Assembly: GCA_026874595.1 (NCBI GenBank)
Contig: CM049306.1
Span: 101,133,142-101,197,141 of the forward strand
Direction: 5' to 3'
From: Sipunculus nudus
Taxonomy: Eukaryota; Annelida; Sipuncula; Golfingiida; Sipunculidae
DNA length: 64,000 nt
The translations under genes were made by a program, and so were the position numbers. Positions 1-12,100 of the stretch are shown here, in pieces (positions within the stretch are counted from its first letter, which is position 1; every line of letters starts with the position of its first letter). Below the pieces are notes generated by a model. That model did no database searches and was not told the DNA's origin. It saw only the letters and a program-made list of their open reading frames with translations.

Positions 1-640
1 ATCAATATGTATGCCAAAAATCATGACCATCAGTGTTGTAGTTATTGAGATACTGCAGTTTTTGTATCAAATTTTTCATTATTCTCGGGGGTATTTTGGA
101 GCCATACAGCTTAAAGGATATGGGTAACAGACACCTAATTTCAGGTTTCCATAGAGACTTTTCATGGGTTTCCCCGTGTGTCAAGAATGAAGATTCTAGG
201 TCCAGTCTATACGATTTGTGTCCTGTTAACAGATGTTCACATTTTTAAAGGTCTCAAAAATAGAGAAAACAATTCGTAAAAAATCGAAAAATACAGGTGG
301 CGCCACCAGTCTGCAGAAACTGATGAAACATCTCATGATCAATATGTATGCCAAAAATTATGACCATCAGTGATGTAGTTAATGAGATATTGAAGTTTTT
401 GTATGAAATTTTTTACTATTCTGGGGGTATTTTGGGGGCCCCATAGCTCGAAGGATATGGGTAACAGAGACCTAATTTCTGGTTTCCAGGGAGATTTTTT
501 ATCAACCTCTCAGAATGTCAAGTTACAAGATTCTAGGTCCAGCGGTTACGATTTGTGCCTTGTTAACAGACAGACAGACGGACAGACAGACGGACAACGG
601 ACAAAGAGTGATCACTTACAGTCACGCTGAGCTAAAAATG
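1..640 (+). repeat. Family A hairpin-ended dispersed repeat, truncated by window start
   Basis: Two core units of about 340 bp (the second begins near 294 with GGTGGCGCCACC, then GTCTGCAG) are followed by a GACA/GACG tract at about 568-600. The end is the family A terminal motif GCTGAGCTAAAAA at about 626-638. The same unit recurs at 17105-18536, 30664-31462 and 50000-52646. It resembles bivalve pearl/Helentron-associated non-autonomous elements in layout. Confidence 0.7.
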
Positions 641-675
641 AACAGCAGCACCTGCAAATTTATCCTGATTAATTA

Positions 676-681
676 TTTATT
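676..681 (-). terminator. Candidate DDX20 polyadenylation signal
   Basis: AATAAA on the minus strand about 335 nt past the DDX20 stop codon, just before the dispersed repeat at 1-640. It is placed by position only; no transcript end can be seen. Confidence 0.35.
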
Positions 682-1016
682 TAAATTTCAATTTATAAAT
701 ATCGGCGGACAAAGGCTTTGAACTGCCAACAATTTCTGTAATAAGGAGATATAAGGAGAGATTGAAAACATATATTATACTATAAATCTGGAAGAGCATC
801 TACCGGTCTTCAATGAACATGATTGACACAGCCATGGGACTAGGGTAAGCACCTGATCAGCCTATGCAACAATACTTTTATCTTTACATACAACATTCAA
901 GACAACATCATAGTAGAACTATACTCTATGGAATTTCACTGTTTGGTGCAAACATCATACAGGACCAACTGACATTTCACAGAATCAATCATTCTTTTAT
1001 GAACTATTATTCATCA

Positions 1017-3142
1017 TTATTTGGTCTTGTCTTTGTGATCAACAGTTCTGCGTAGCTGTAGCTTTCTAAATGCCTTTGACATATATTTTATATAGTTTGC
1101 CTGAGCACTGGAATGGGCTGACCACCATGTTGTTGGAGTAAAATGTTCTTGAATACAGCGGTCATAATAACCTTGCATGTAGGAGGTGACATGGTTCATG
1201 CCTCCCATAAACCCTGCATGGTATACCTGACTCCAATAGTTATACCATGATGCTGGATTCCTAAATGCATCAAGTGACTGTTCTGGTGGTTGTTGGCTTG
1301 TGTTAGGGAAGCCCTGTCGTTGGTTTTGGGAACCCCACTGCCAAGGGGTAAACTGATCTTCAACTGCATAATTTTCATTTCTGTAAAAAGTTGCATTACC
1401 ATGGTAACCAGTATTATAATGCTCACCATAATGCATATTTTCCTGTTCATCATTTCTATAGTAAACATTATCAAAATAATTGTTGCTATAGGAACTATTT
1501 CCATAGTAACCACTCCGTTTTTTACCCTGTTGGTGTGTTGTGCCCGAGTACTGCTGGGCACCAGAGTCATCATAATATTCATTGTATGAACTATTATATT
1601 CTGGCACAGTCTTGTGACATGCAGCCCCTGTTATCTCATATTCACCATGATCGTATGTTTGGTTTTCTACATCACCATCATCATCAACAGAATGATTGTA
1701 ACCATGGACAAAGGGTGCATGGATTTCATGGACAACATCACTCTGTGAACTGTCTGACAAAGTATCAGAGTGATCTGATGGGGATGACAAGGAACTTATC
1801 AATGAAGAATCGTGACTTTCTTTTTCATGATCTGAAGCTGTGATGGAGTCTCTGGCAGTGATCTGACTTTCTTTTACTGATTCAGTATGACTATAAAAGT
1901 CATCCTTTTGCAGATATTTTGCAGAAATGGAGCTGGAACTTTGGTTCTCCTTAGCAGCATAGGCAGCGTATCTTTGGATTCTTTGTAAACTGACTTTTTC
2001 TCGTTCAGAGAGATAATGTTCATTGGCCTCAGCACTTCCATTGAATAATGTCTGTGCATCTTCCTCTGGATGGTTGACCTCTGCTGCCCGTGGCCGTACC
2101 TGCTCCTCTCTCCTTGCTTCTGAAGCATCCTCCTCCTCTTCATCATACTCTTCCTCATCAACCTCTTTAATGACATCTCCATCTTCTACAGACCCGAGAC
2201 TGTAACTACACTCAGAGTCTGAGCATGTGGATGTGCTGCTGCTACCTGAAGAGGAACCAGATTCACCCGCGACAACCTCGTCAGATTTACCAAGACTCTG
2301 AGGCAGTGGCTGTGTGCTGATAACAGTCCTTATTTGATTCAGAAGCTTGGCTGATGGACTCCACTGACTCTGAAGTGTAGACACACCCGGAGACAGAGCA
2401 CTTTTATCACACTCACTATTGTCACTGGGATACTTCTGACAGTCACTGAATGCATGCTGGAAGGTTTTGTACTTTGGGACTCTTTTGCACCATACTTTAG
2501 TAAATGGTGCACACTTATCCACAGTTAAAGCTGGGTTCATCCTGCTAAGGTTAGTCCTTTCAGACTTGCTTTTATTTTTTTGTAATAAACTCATTCTTTC
2601 AGTGTTAACCTTTTCAACTTTGTGTAAAGCACCAACTGATCCGGTTGGTTTGGGACCTGAGAGTTCTTTGTCTTTTGTTTCCAAGTGGCCCTTGAGTTTG
2701 TCAGTCACCACAGCATTCTTGCTCTTGTGAATTTGGTTTACAGATATTTCAGAACTTGTTGTCATTTTTGCCATGACCCCATCTTTAACCCCCTCTGCCA
2801 CTTCACCATTCAGTTTAATTTTTCCAACTGGACAACTTTTATCATGAAGTTTCTCAGTGACAGTCATCTTCTCTGGCAAGCATTTATCATTCTCTGTTTC
2901 TGAAAAATAATTAAACTTTGCAGACATTTCCTTATTCTTCTTGCCTCTTTGCTGTTGATTTTCTTTGAGGATCCTTGCTTCTTTACCTTTTTTACTCTTT
3001 CTTGTATCTTTTTGGGTCTTTCTAATGCTTGCCTCAGTATCTTTGGTGTCATCAGTTGTCCTGGTGACTAGAACCTCAGTTGTTACCATGGAGTCCACAT
3101 TCACATATCCTGATTTTCTTGTCAGGTCTGACGGAACAGGAT
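1017..3142 (-). CDS. DDX20: DDX20 coding exon 10 (long C-terminal tail)
   Basis: The acceptor is CTTTCTTGTAG|ATCC, read G+AT as Asp, giving [19 protein letters not shown], which continues Gemin3 beyond the helicase core. The remaining roughly 700 residues are mostly disordered: Lys-rich, then a Ser-rich stretch, a Glu/Asp stretch (about 715-744), a Ser/His/Asp stretch, and a Tyr/Asn/Gly-rich stretch (about 893-1000, coded by 1335-1655). The aromatic end ([17 protein letters not shown]) resembles the vertebrate Gemin3 C-terminus. Stop TAA is at 1019-1017. Confidence 0.92.
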
Positions 3143-6100
3143 CTACAAGAAAGATGCTTCACTTAAAGTATTTCTAATCATTCTTGGTGGTGACATGCAA
3201 ATTACTTGTTCAAATTAAAAAAAAAAACTGTAAAACCATGAAAAACATTATGTGAAAATGAGCATTCATTTTATATTCACTTTTACTTTTTATTTTTTTC
3301 TGTCAGATGGAGAAAATATAAGGATATACATAACTGACCTTGGCGTTCTGATCCTAGTAATGCAAGAACCACACGCTTACCTGGGAGTGGTCTTATATAG
3401 GTTCTACAAGGACTACAGACTTACCTGGGAGTCCAATAAAGATGTTACAAGAAACACAGACTTACCTGGGAGTAGTTTGATACAGGTATTACCAGGACTA
3501 CAGTCTTACCTGGGAGTGGTTTGATACAGGTATTACAACAACAACAAACTTACCTTGGAATGGTTTAATACAGATATTGCAAGGACTACAGACTTATCTG
3601 GCATTGGTTTGATACAGGTATTATAAGGATAACAGGCCTACCTGGGGGTGGTTTGATACAGGTATAACAAGGACAACAGACTTACCTGGGAGTGGTTTAA
3701 TACACATATAGCAAGGAATACTGATTTACCTGTCAGTGGTTTGATACAGGTATTACAAGGATAACAGACTAACCAGGGAGTGGTTTGATACAAGTATTAC
3801 AAGGACAACAGACTTACTGAGGAGTGGTTTCATACAGGTATAACAAGGACAACAGTCTTACCTGGGAATTGTTTAATACAGGTATTACAAGGATAACAGA
3901 CTAACCAGGGAGTGGTTTGATACAAGTATTACAAGGACAACAGACTTACTGAGGAGTGGTTTCATACAGGTATAACAAGGACAACAGTCTTACCTGGGAA
4001 TTGTTTGATACAGGTATTACAAGAATAAGAGACTTACCTGGCAGTCGTACAATACAGGTATTACAAGGACAACAGACTGACATGGGAGTGGTTTCATACA
4101 GACATTACAAGGACAGTAGATTTACTGGGGTGTGGTTTAATAAAGGTATCACAAGAAAGAGTCCTATCTGGGAGTGGTTTGATATAGGTATTACAAGGAG
4201 AACAGATATACCTGGGAGTGGTTTGAAACAGGTATTACAAGGAGAACAGACATACCTGGGAGTGGTTTGATACAGGTATTACACGCCTTCTCAACCTCCT
4301 GTAGCTGTCTCTGCTCTTTGCCTTGAGCAACAAAGGATACTGCAGCTCCATAGGAGCCTGAAAACAAGTGAATTGTGATGACTTTATAATACAAGGACCT
4401 TACAATAAACTACCTTATTGATATCCCCTCATTTCAACACAAGTAAAGATACTATGACAGAGAAGATCAATTACACCACAGCAGCTAAATTTACTCTTCA
4501 CAATGATATGTGAAAACAGACATAAATTAAGTTTAGACAGAAAATGTTCTTACTTATAACATGCATATATCTTAATTTTTTCATGTCTCATTTGACAATG
4601 AATTCCTCCTATAATTTTCAGCATGATATAGGTTTAAATGTGCTTTCTGATGGAGTTATATATATCTAATCACACAATTACAAAAACCACAAAAAGGTGA
4701 AATAGTAAGAGAATGAAATTACAAATCTAATAAGCATAAAACAAATCTCTCTGCCTGCACCAATCTATCTTAGTAGGAATAATGCAGTGTATAACAATGT
4801 GAATTTAAGATTGGGTAAACTTTCAGACTGGAGAAGTTATGCAAGGCCTGGTGAGTTCATTCTTTATACAACATGTCTCAAAAGACCTAACTTTGATGAA
4901 TTTGCATGGTATTTGAGTCTCTATTTATCTGGTGATTTAGGCAAAATGTTGCTGCACAAAATTTGTGAAAAAAATGCATCATATTTATATAATGAATACA
5001 TACCAAACCTCCCAGCCCGGCCTACCCTGTGCAGGTAGGTCTCATGATCAAACGGCACATCTAGGTTAACGACCAGGTTTACATTCTCAGCGTCAATACC
5101 ACGAGATGTCTGAAATATATAATACAAAGATATGCCAAATATTTATCAAACATGCAAAATTTGTATGTTTATTTTATTTTAAATCAAGTTTTCCTTAAAG
5201 CAAAACTTGGAAATGACTTGTTAAAAGCTCTATGCCTCAAAATGAACAAAAAACAAGGGACCTATGGGTCACGGCGCTCAGCTGTTATATATGATAAAAA
5301 AATATTATTTAGATATGAGGCACATGCTGGTTTTGTGTGGTAATAAGTATAAGCTGTATTACAAGTTGTTGTTGTTTAGCTTATGTATGATTTTGATAGT
5401 ATCTTTTGAGACAGAGAAGAGAATTGATTTCATTTATTTTATTAACAAATGGAGTACTATTGTCACACAGAACTGACTTGGCCATATAACTTATAAGCAG
5501 AACATATAATATAAGAGTTTTAACTATTTATTAAAAAAATTTCAAATATTGTCCCAGATATAATTTTTATTAAATATAATAAGAGAATCATATGATTTTT
5601 AAAATGAAATATAACTGAAATGATTATTAAAATAATATTAAAGAATATATTCATGAATGCATTCATGAATACATTTTGAAAGTATTTGCACTGGTATTCA
5701 TATACTTTCATTTTTACCTGAATTCCCATTCTTAATGCAAGAAATTTTATAATGGAGTACATATTCATATTCGTATTTAAATACAATTGCAAAGTATTCA
5801 CACCATGTCTGGTATTTATTCAGTTTTCACCAAACAATGGTGTTGAGAATCCAGAATGTACAAAATTCACATATTTAAATATTGATGATAAGTACCTGGA
5901 TTTATGTCTTTTATTTATATTAAGGCAAAAAAAAAAAAACCTTTGTTTCCGGTAACATAGCAGAAAAATCTTGGGTCGGTAGGTAGGTAAAAGTTTTTTC
6001 TTTTTTTCTTTTTTTTTTTACATCCCGTTTCATTACACAAGTTCAATGCTACATGGTCTCTATATGCTATCAATTTACACACAAAACACCTTAAATTTGT

Positions 6101-9100
6101 AATTACACGGACACACATGTATCTGAAATAGATATTCCGCCACGTATTAAGACATTCTGTATCAAAGTCTGACAGGTCCTAAAGTGTTGTGGCCTGATCT
6201 TCATCTTCGCTCACCTCAAATTTATGCAAAGAAGACAAAGCTGCATTCAGGTAACTTCCCACAGTCCTGAGTGATGTCAGAAAATGTCTGATTAATTTTA
6301 CCTTAAAATTTGGAATGGAGACGTGGATGGGGGATAGGAAACAGGAATTTATTTTCCCTTGTCGTATCGTAAAAGCGGTCCTAATTTGGATGATGCTATA
6401 ATGGAAATATTAATGATGGCTATCATATAGATTGTTGCAAGGTGAGTCAAATAGACAAAAAGTATAAATACCTTTAAATGCATGTTTATATTGGTTATTG
6501 TAACTATTTATGCAATGCAATAAATTGTATTTGATGTTTGCAAATTAGTTAAAACATGGCATTTTATTGTAATGATTGTATCACCGGTATTGAGAAAATA
6601 TTGATGTGTTTACTTCCAAACCATCCTAGGAGTTAACAATTTTAAAAGTGTCCAAAGGTTGTCTTTTGATTGTAAAAATTCAGTGTGTACCTGGAGGTTC
6701 CAGTGAAAATATGTGATCTGATCTGCTAGTTACTGTTTTTAGGTATTTATTTTGATCAGAAAAACAAACTCCCTAAATTCACTGGATCCCCCAAAAAGAG
6801 TTCCTTGGATTTATATTTGATTTAGTACAATTATCATACTATTCTTAATCATTTTCTGAGCATAAAGTTTGTACGATCTGGAATTTTCAAGGAAAGATCA
6901 GAAAATCTAATTAATTTTGCACAGATTGCCTGTGGTCATGATCGTCACTTAATCTATTTGACACATCATTCATGGCACCAGGTCACTTCCTTTTGCCCGG
7001 GGCGCATTTATAAATATTGCCGGTTAACTGAATTGACTAGAAATATCCGAAGTTACCATGTGGATTTTCGCGGGAAACGGAAGTGGATTTGCGATCACTG
7101 ATTTGCCAGAAGTCACTTGGCGCTCTGTTACCGTCAACTCACAACTGTCAAAAGGTCAGGAGTTCGTGCAATGCAGCTTGGGTGTGGAAAAAATGTGGCT
7201 GTTCCTTTTATCGTACACTGCGTACAACTGCTCAATTTAATATTCAAGATAATAAAAGGAGTGTACGCACAAGACGGAACAGCCTCCCGGAGCGCTACCG
7301 TGTCTTGTACTCTTTGTGACAACGCATACAACCGCGTAGTTTCCACTGGCAACGTGGCTCCTTGGACGAGGGAATTCATCAAATAATACAAATATTACTG
7401 TTGAAATGGAATATTTTGTTATATTTATATATAGTAATAGGTGAAATAAAATGATATAGTAATAGGTGAAACAAGCCCATTTTATATCTCTGAATAACTT
7501 TGTTTAGACCAGTTGACGTGAAAATCAGTACCGCCGACCTAGACCCAGCTGTGGCTCTGTTCATTTAACAGAGCGACAACTGGGTCTACCGCCGACTGTG
7601 TCCATTTTAAACTTCTGTTAGCAATATCAAAGTTGAAAGAAAAGAAACTGCAGGGGAATTTGACTTGAGAAAGTGGTGACTTGTAAGGTGGAAAGATGAA
7701 ATTCAGACATTTTTGCTGCAAAAAGTTTCATACATATACATTTAGTCCAGGATATTTTGGCGCAAAAGGAAAATCATACGCTCAAAACTTATTTTGCTTA
7801 ACCTTTGCCGAATGAAATGATCCCCCCTCGTAATTGGTCGGTGCAAGTTTTGTCAGAAAACTCTTGACAGTAGTATTGGTATATTCGCGTGTCTGTCAAC
7901 GTAAGGTCTACCTCGTTTAATACCAGATGGTCGGACTTGAAAGCCTGGACTTCACATATATATAAGCCTGGACCTCCAGCGAAGATACACGGAGGTCGGC
8001 AAATGAGGAAATTTGACCAGTTACATCAGAGACATTGTTAGGTCATTTATTAGAATAGACTCTTCATATTATATAATAAGGCAACCTGACATAAGCTGCC
8101 ATAAATTACAACAATTACATGTCAAGAAAAAGAGAAGCTTCTAGAAGCACGCGTATTTAACAGTGGTGAACTTTTGAAATACCAAATGTGTCAATAAACT
8201 TTATCCTGTGCGGCGACTCTTAGCAAACGTCAGCCTGACGGGGAATACCGAGAGCGCTTTTTCTTAAGAATAATTATAGCGGAAATCTGCACTGAAAAGG
8301 TCTGGCGGGAAAATTGGGACACTTTTTTATTCTACTAAAGGCATGTATTTATTGCTTATTTTGGCATACAAATCACTCTAAAAACTTAGGGTCGGTCGGG
8401 TGACCGGAAACAAAAGTTTTTTTTTTTTGCCTAACAAAAATAAATGTAATATATTCATTTTGGACTAATTTCACATCAATGTACACACTAGACACAGAAG
8501 GAATCTAGATTAATATTATCAACTGCATCTTTGTCTATCATTAATTTCCTTCATATGATCCCTAATGATTAGTAATGAATGATATGATTTACTTTTTTAT
8601 TATTAAAATTGAACTGAAAAATGCCATAGGTGACTGCATGGTGTTATTTGGAATACGTGACATTCTATCCATCGATACAAGATTCTTATATCATCAGTAA
8701 CTGCAAGTTAATTCCCTATTATTATAAACTAACAAATTCCTTTTCTATTTTTATTTAATTTGTCATGAAAAACCAATAAAAAATGATTAATTTATTGTTT
8801 ATTGTTATGTTGTTGGTTAAAACTACTAGATGAGTTGGGTTGGACACCTGGATCAACTGTGGCTGGCCATAAGCTGCCTGGCTGCCCCCATATATGCCTC
8901 GCCTCAAGCATGCATAATTTGCTGAAAGTTCAACAAGGTCAACATTCAGGTGACTCAAGAGTAGCTGGAAAGAGCCAAGGTCTGACATGGTCTCATAAAA
9001 ACATTAATAAAAGCTACAATTTTTGGCCAATTTCTTTCAGCTTTCTAAACTAAAAAGTGTGTGCGTGATATGAAAATTATATAAACAGGGCTCACAAGAA

Positions 9101-12100
9101 ACAAATGTGAAATGGTCAAAATTGGGCAAAATTTAAGGTACTAATTTTAAATTTATACTCATAACTTATAAAATTTTAAAAATTCAAAACTAATTTTGGG
9201 TATTCAATTGAATCTTGATTAAATAATGTTACATCCCTGACAAAAAATCTATAGCTTCAGCAAGAAATATATTTCTTGATTTTTTACAAAGTGCATTATG
9301 TTTAGGCCCATAACTTAAAACAATTACGCAATACTGACATCATTTCTGGCATGTGCACAGAGAATGTATAGAAAAACATGTATATTATATATAATAAAAG
9401 TCAGATCAGTGGTTTTGATATTAGGCAGTACTGAAGTGTAACAATGGGTTTTCAACTGAAAAATGAAGTTTTTCATTAATATCTCAAAGGTTATAAGTCC
9501 TAGTGACCAAATTCTTGGCGTGGTAGGGGATTTTTGAGACATCTAATTGTATGCCAAATTTTAGGAGCTGAGAGCTGAAGTTGGGGAGCTGAGCTCTTGC
9601 AAACTGCATAACACTAGCCTGATGTAAACAATATGTTACATGGTGCTTGAAAACTTGAATAAAATCTACAGTTTTTGATCAACTGGTTTCAAATTTTTTG
9701 GTGTTAACAGACAAAATGCTAACAAAAACATGCTGAGAAAATTAAATCCACAGTATTTACAGGAAAAGAACGTGCCATGGTCAAAGTTAGGCAAAATTTA
9801 AGGTACCAATTTTTTATTTTTGTTAATATTTTAAAAAATTTGAAAGATTTTGATCTAATTTTGGGTATACAATTTAATTTTGATTAATTAAAGTTATATT
9901 ACTTGAAAAAAAGTCCATAGCTTTAACATGTTTTGTGTTAAGTGATCAAATATCTTTCATGATTTTTTACAAAATGCATTGTGTTCTGGCCCATAACTTT
10001 TTTGAATTATATAATACAGACATAATTTCAGGCATGTACATAGGAACTACCGTAAAAGTCATTGCAGAAGTCGCATTCTTATTACAAGTCGCACCCTGAC
10101 TTTTAGGAACCCCCAGGGGAACAGCCGTTCAAGTTTAGTTTCAGGAAAAGTCCATTATATAGGTCGCACCCGCACTTCATGGGCGTCCCAACCACCTGAT
10201 ACTCAAGGAATTTAAGTGTCATTCCTTGTGGTGCAAGACCACAACCAACGTCCCCGAAGTACTGTGGTTTAAAAACTAGATAAACCATTTAAACATAAAA
10301 TTAATTGGACAACTTTAATACAATGCTTATTTTCAAGGAATAAAAACAGAATCATTACATATAAAGTCGGGGTTCAATTGTCAGTGAGATTTGTACAGTG
10401 CCAGAGTCAGCTGTGTCGGATAACATTTTGTGCTGTGAAAGGATGTCATTATTGCCGTTTATTACTAGGTTAAGTAACATTAGAATGCAAATATCCAGTT
10501 AAATGACTGTATTAATAACTAAAAGAGTCTGGAGCAAAATACTATCGAAATCGGGCAACTCTTTAAATCGTTAAAGATCGTCATAAGTATGGTTGATTCA
10601 TTAGACTATGATTAGTTTGCATACGCGTGACGAGTCCCAATCCGTCGCATTGGACATATTTTGAATTAAAGACAACTGAAGGATGGAAAGAATAATTTAG
10701 ATTGAATTTATTCACCTAATTTCAGAAAAGGGCTTTAAAACTGAATTAAGTAACCCTTGAATAAATTGTTACAACTTACCATCTAGACGCGGCACATACT
10801 GGTATTACTGAAATCACTGATCATATGTCAGTCAACAAGGGGATAATGAACGCTTTATTGACCGGTCAGTTAATTTTAAATACACATAATTGAATTTACA
10901 GGTATTATGTTTACTGAGACTAATGATTTTTTTTATCTCGAAAACCCTATTTCCATCGTTATCAGTGATTATATTCAAATTGCTTGGATGTATGGCAAAC
11001 TCAGCCGTGTTGAACTAGTTCCGTCATGACACCAAACGATGCCGGTCCCCGTGGAATTTAGGTACGTATGTGGCATTTTAAGTAAATAACATATATACCT
11101 GTATGGTGTTTGTTATTTCAATGTAATGATTAATGTGTCTTCATTTAAAAAAAAATCACGAATACGTCAATGCACGATTGACCGAAATGCATGCGTGCCG
11201 CCATATTGTTGACCGGGCATACGATCGTCCTGAAAGAGACACGGGTAACACAGAAGCAAATCGTATATTTGCAGCTCACGTGAAACGTTATTACATTGAT
11301 ATCCAAAACGCTTCAAAACCACGAAATGGTTACAGTGAAGTAATGGTTCTTAATATGAGTTTTTTTACTGTGGATATCAGTCACTGAAGGCTTAGTTGAC
11401 ATGGGGATGTAAAGGTCATTGCACGGGTGACCCGGGGCTTGAACTTCCGCTACACGGCTTCAAAGGTCAGCTGGTATTCAGCGATCAACCGGGCAGGCAA
11501 AAGAATTCACGACGTGTCTGTAGTGGATCAAGCTTGAATGACACGCAACTTTACAAGCTTAAACGGATATGGAACCGTGAGTTTTTCATAACGACAAGCA
11601 TACCCATAAAGTTAAACGGATAGAAAATGTTCATCAAAGAGCGGCAGACTGGCATATGCGTCAAATTGACTCATGATATAACAGTAACGCAGATTGGAAA
11701 GTGTCACTTGAATTGCGACTTGTCACAACGGGTAGGCCTTGAACTGGGCAAATTTAAAATTTGCATTTAATGTTAATAAAATGAAAATTCCGTCAGTTCA
11801 CAAAATATAAGCCATAAGAGATGGTTAAAAGTGTGAATTATTGGGGAAAGACGTTTCACAAAGCACTGGTTAAAGGTATCGCATATTATCGCTCAACTGA
11901 CGTTGTTCCATGTACCGGGAAAGCTGACTGAAACGGGATACATACGTATTACAAGTCGCACCCCGACTTTGCTAGAAAATTCTAGTTTTTAGAATTGGAT
12001 TTCCTAGTACAAGTCAAGACTTCTGCAACGACTTTTATGGTATATAGAGGAATATTTATGGTAAATATGGGGAAAAACAGATGAGTGGTTCTGCTATTAG

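Noticed and set aside
1391-1843. 150-codon plus-strand frame rich in His/Tyr/Asn
   Set aside because: It is the antisense shadow of the DDX20 last exon; the His bias reflects the reverse complement of the Tyr/Asn/Asp-rich coding strand.
3376-4288. CRISPR-like array of regular repeats
   Set aside because: Units are contiguous with no unique spacers, derive from an animal exon/intron boundary, and lie in an intron.
7058-7391. Overlapping small frames at 7058-7391 as a coding exon
   Set aside because: Three plus-strand frames and one minus-strand frame are open at once in a locally GC-rich stretch; no motif and no phase-compatible splice partners.
11133-11623. Transposase ORFs inside the pogo-like element
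   Set aside because: Neither frame shows a helix-turn-helix or DDE pattern that I can recognise.
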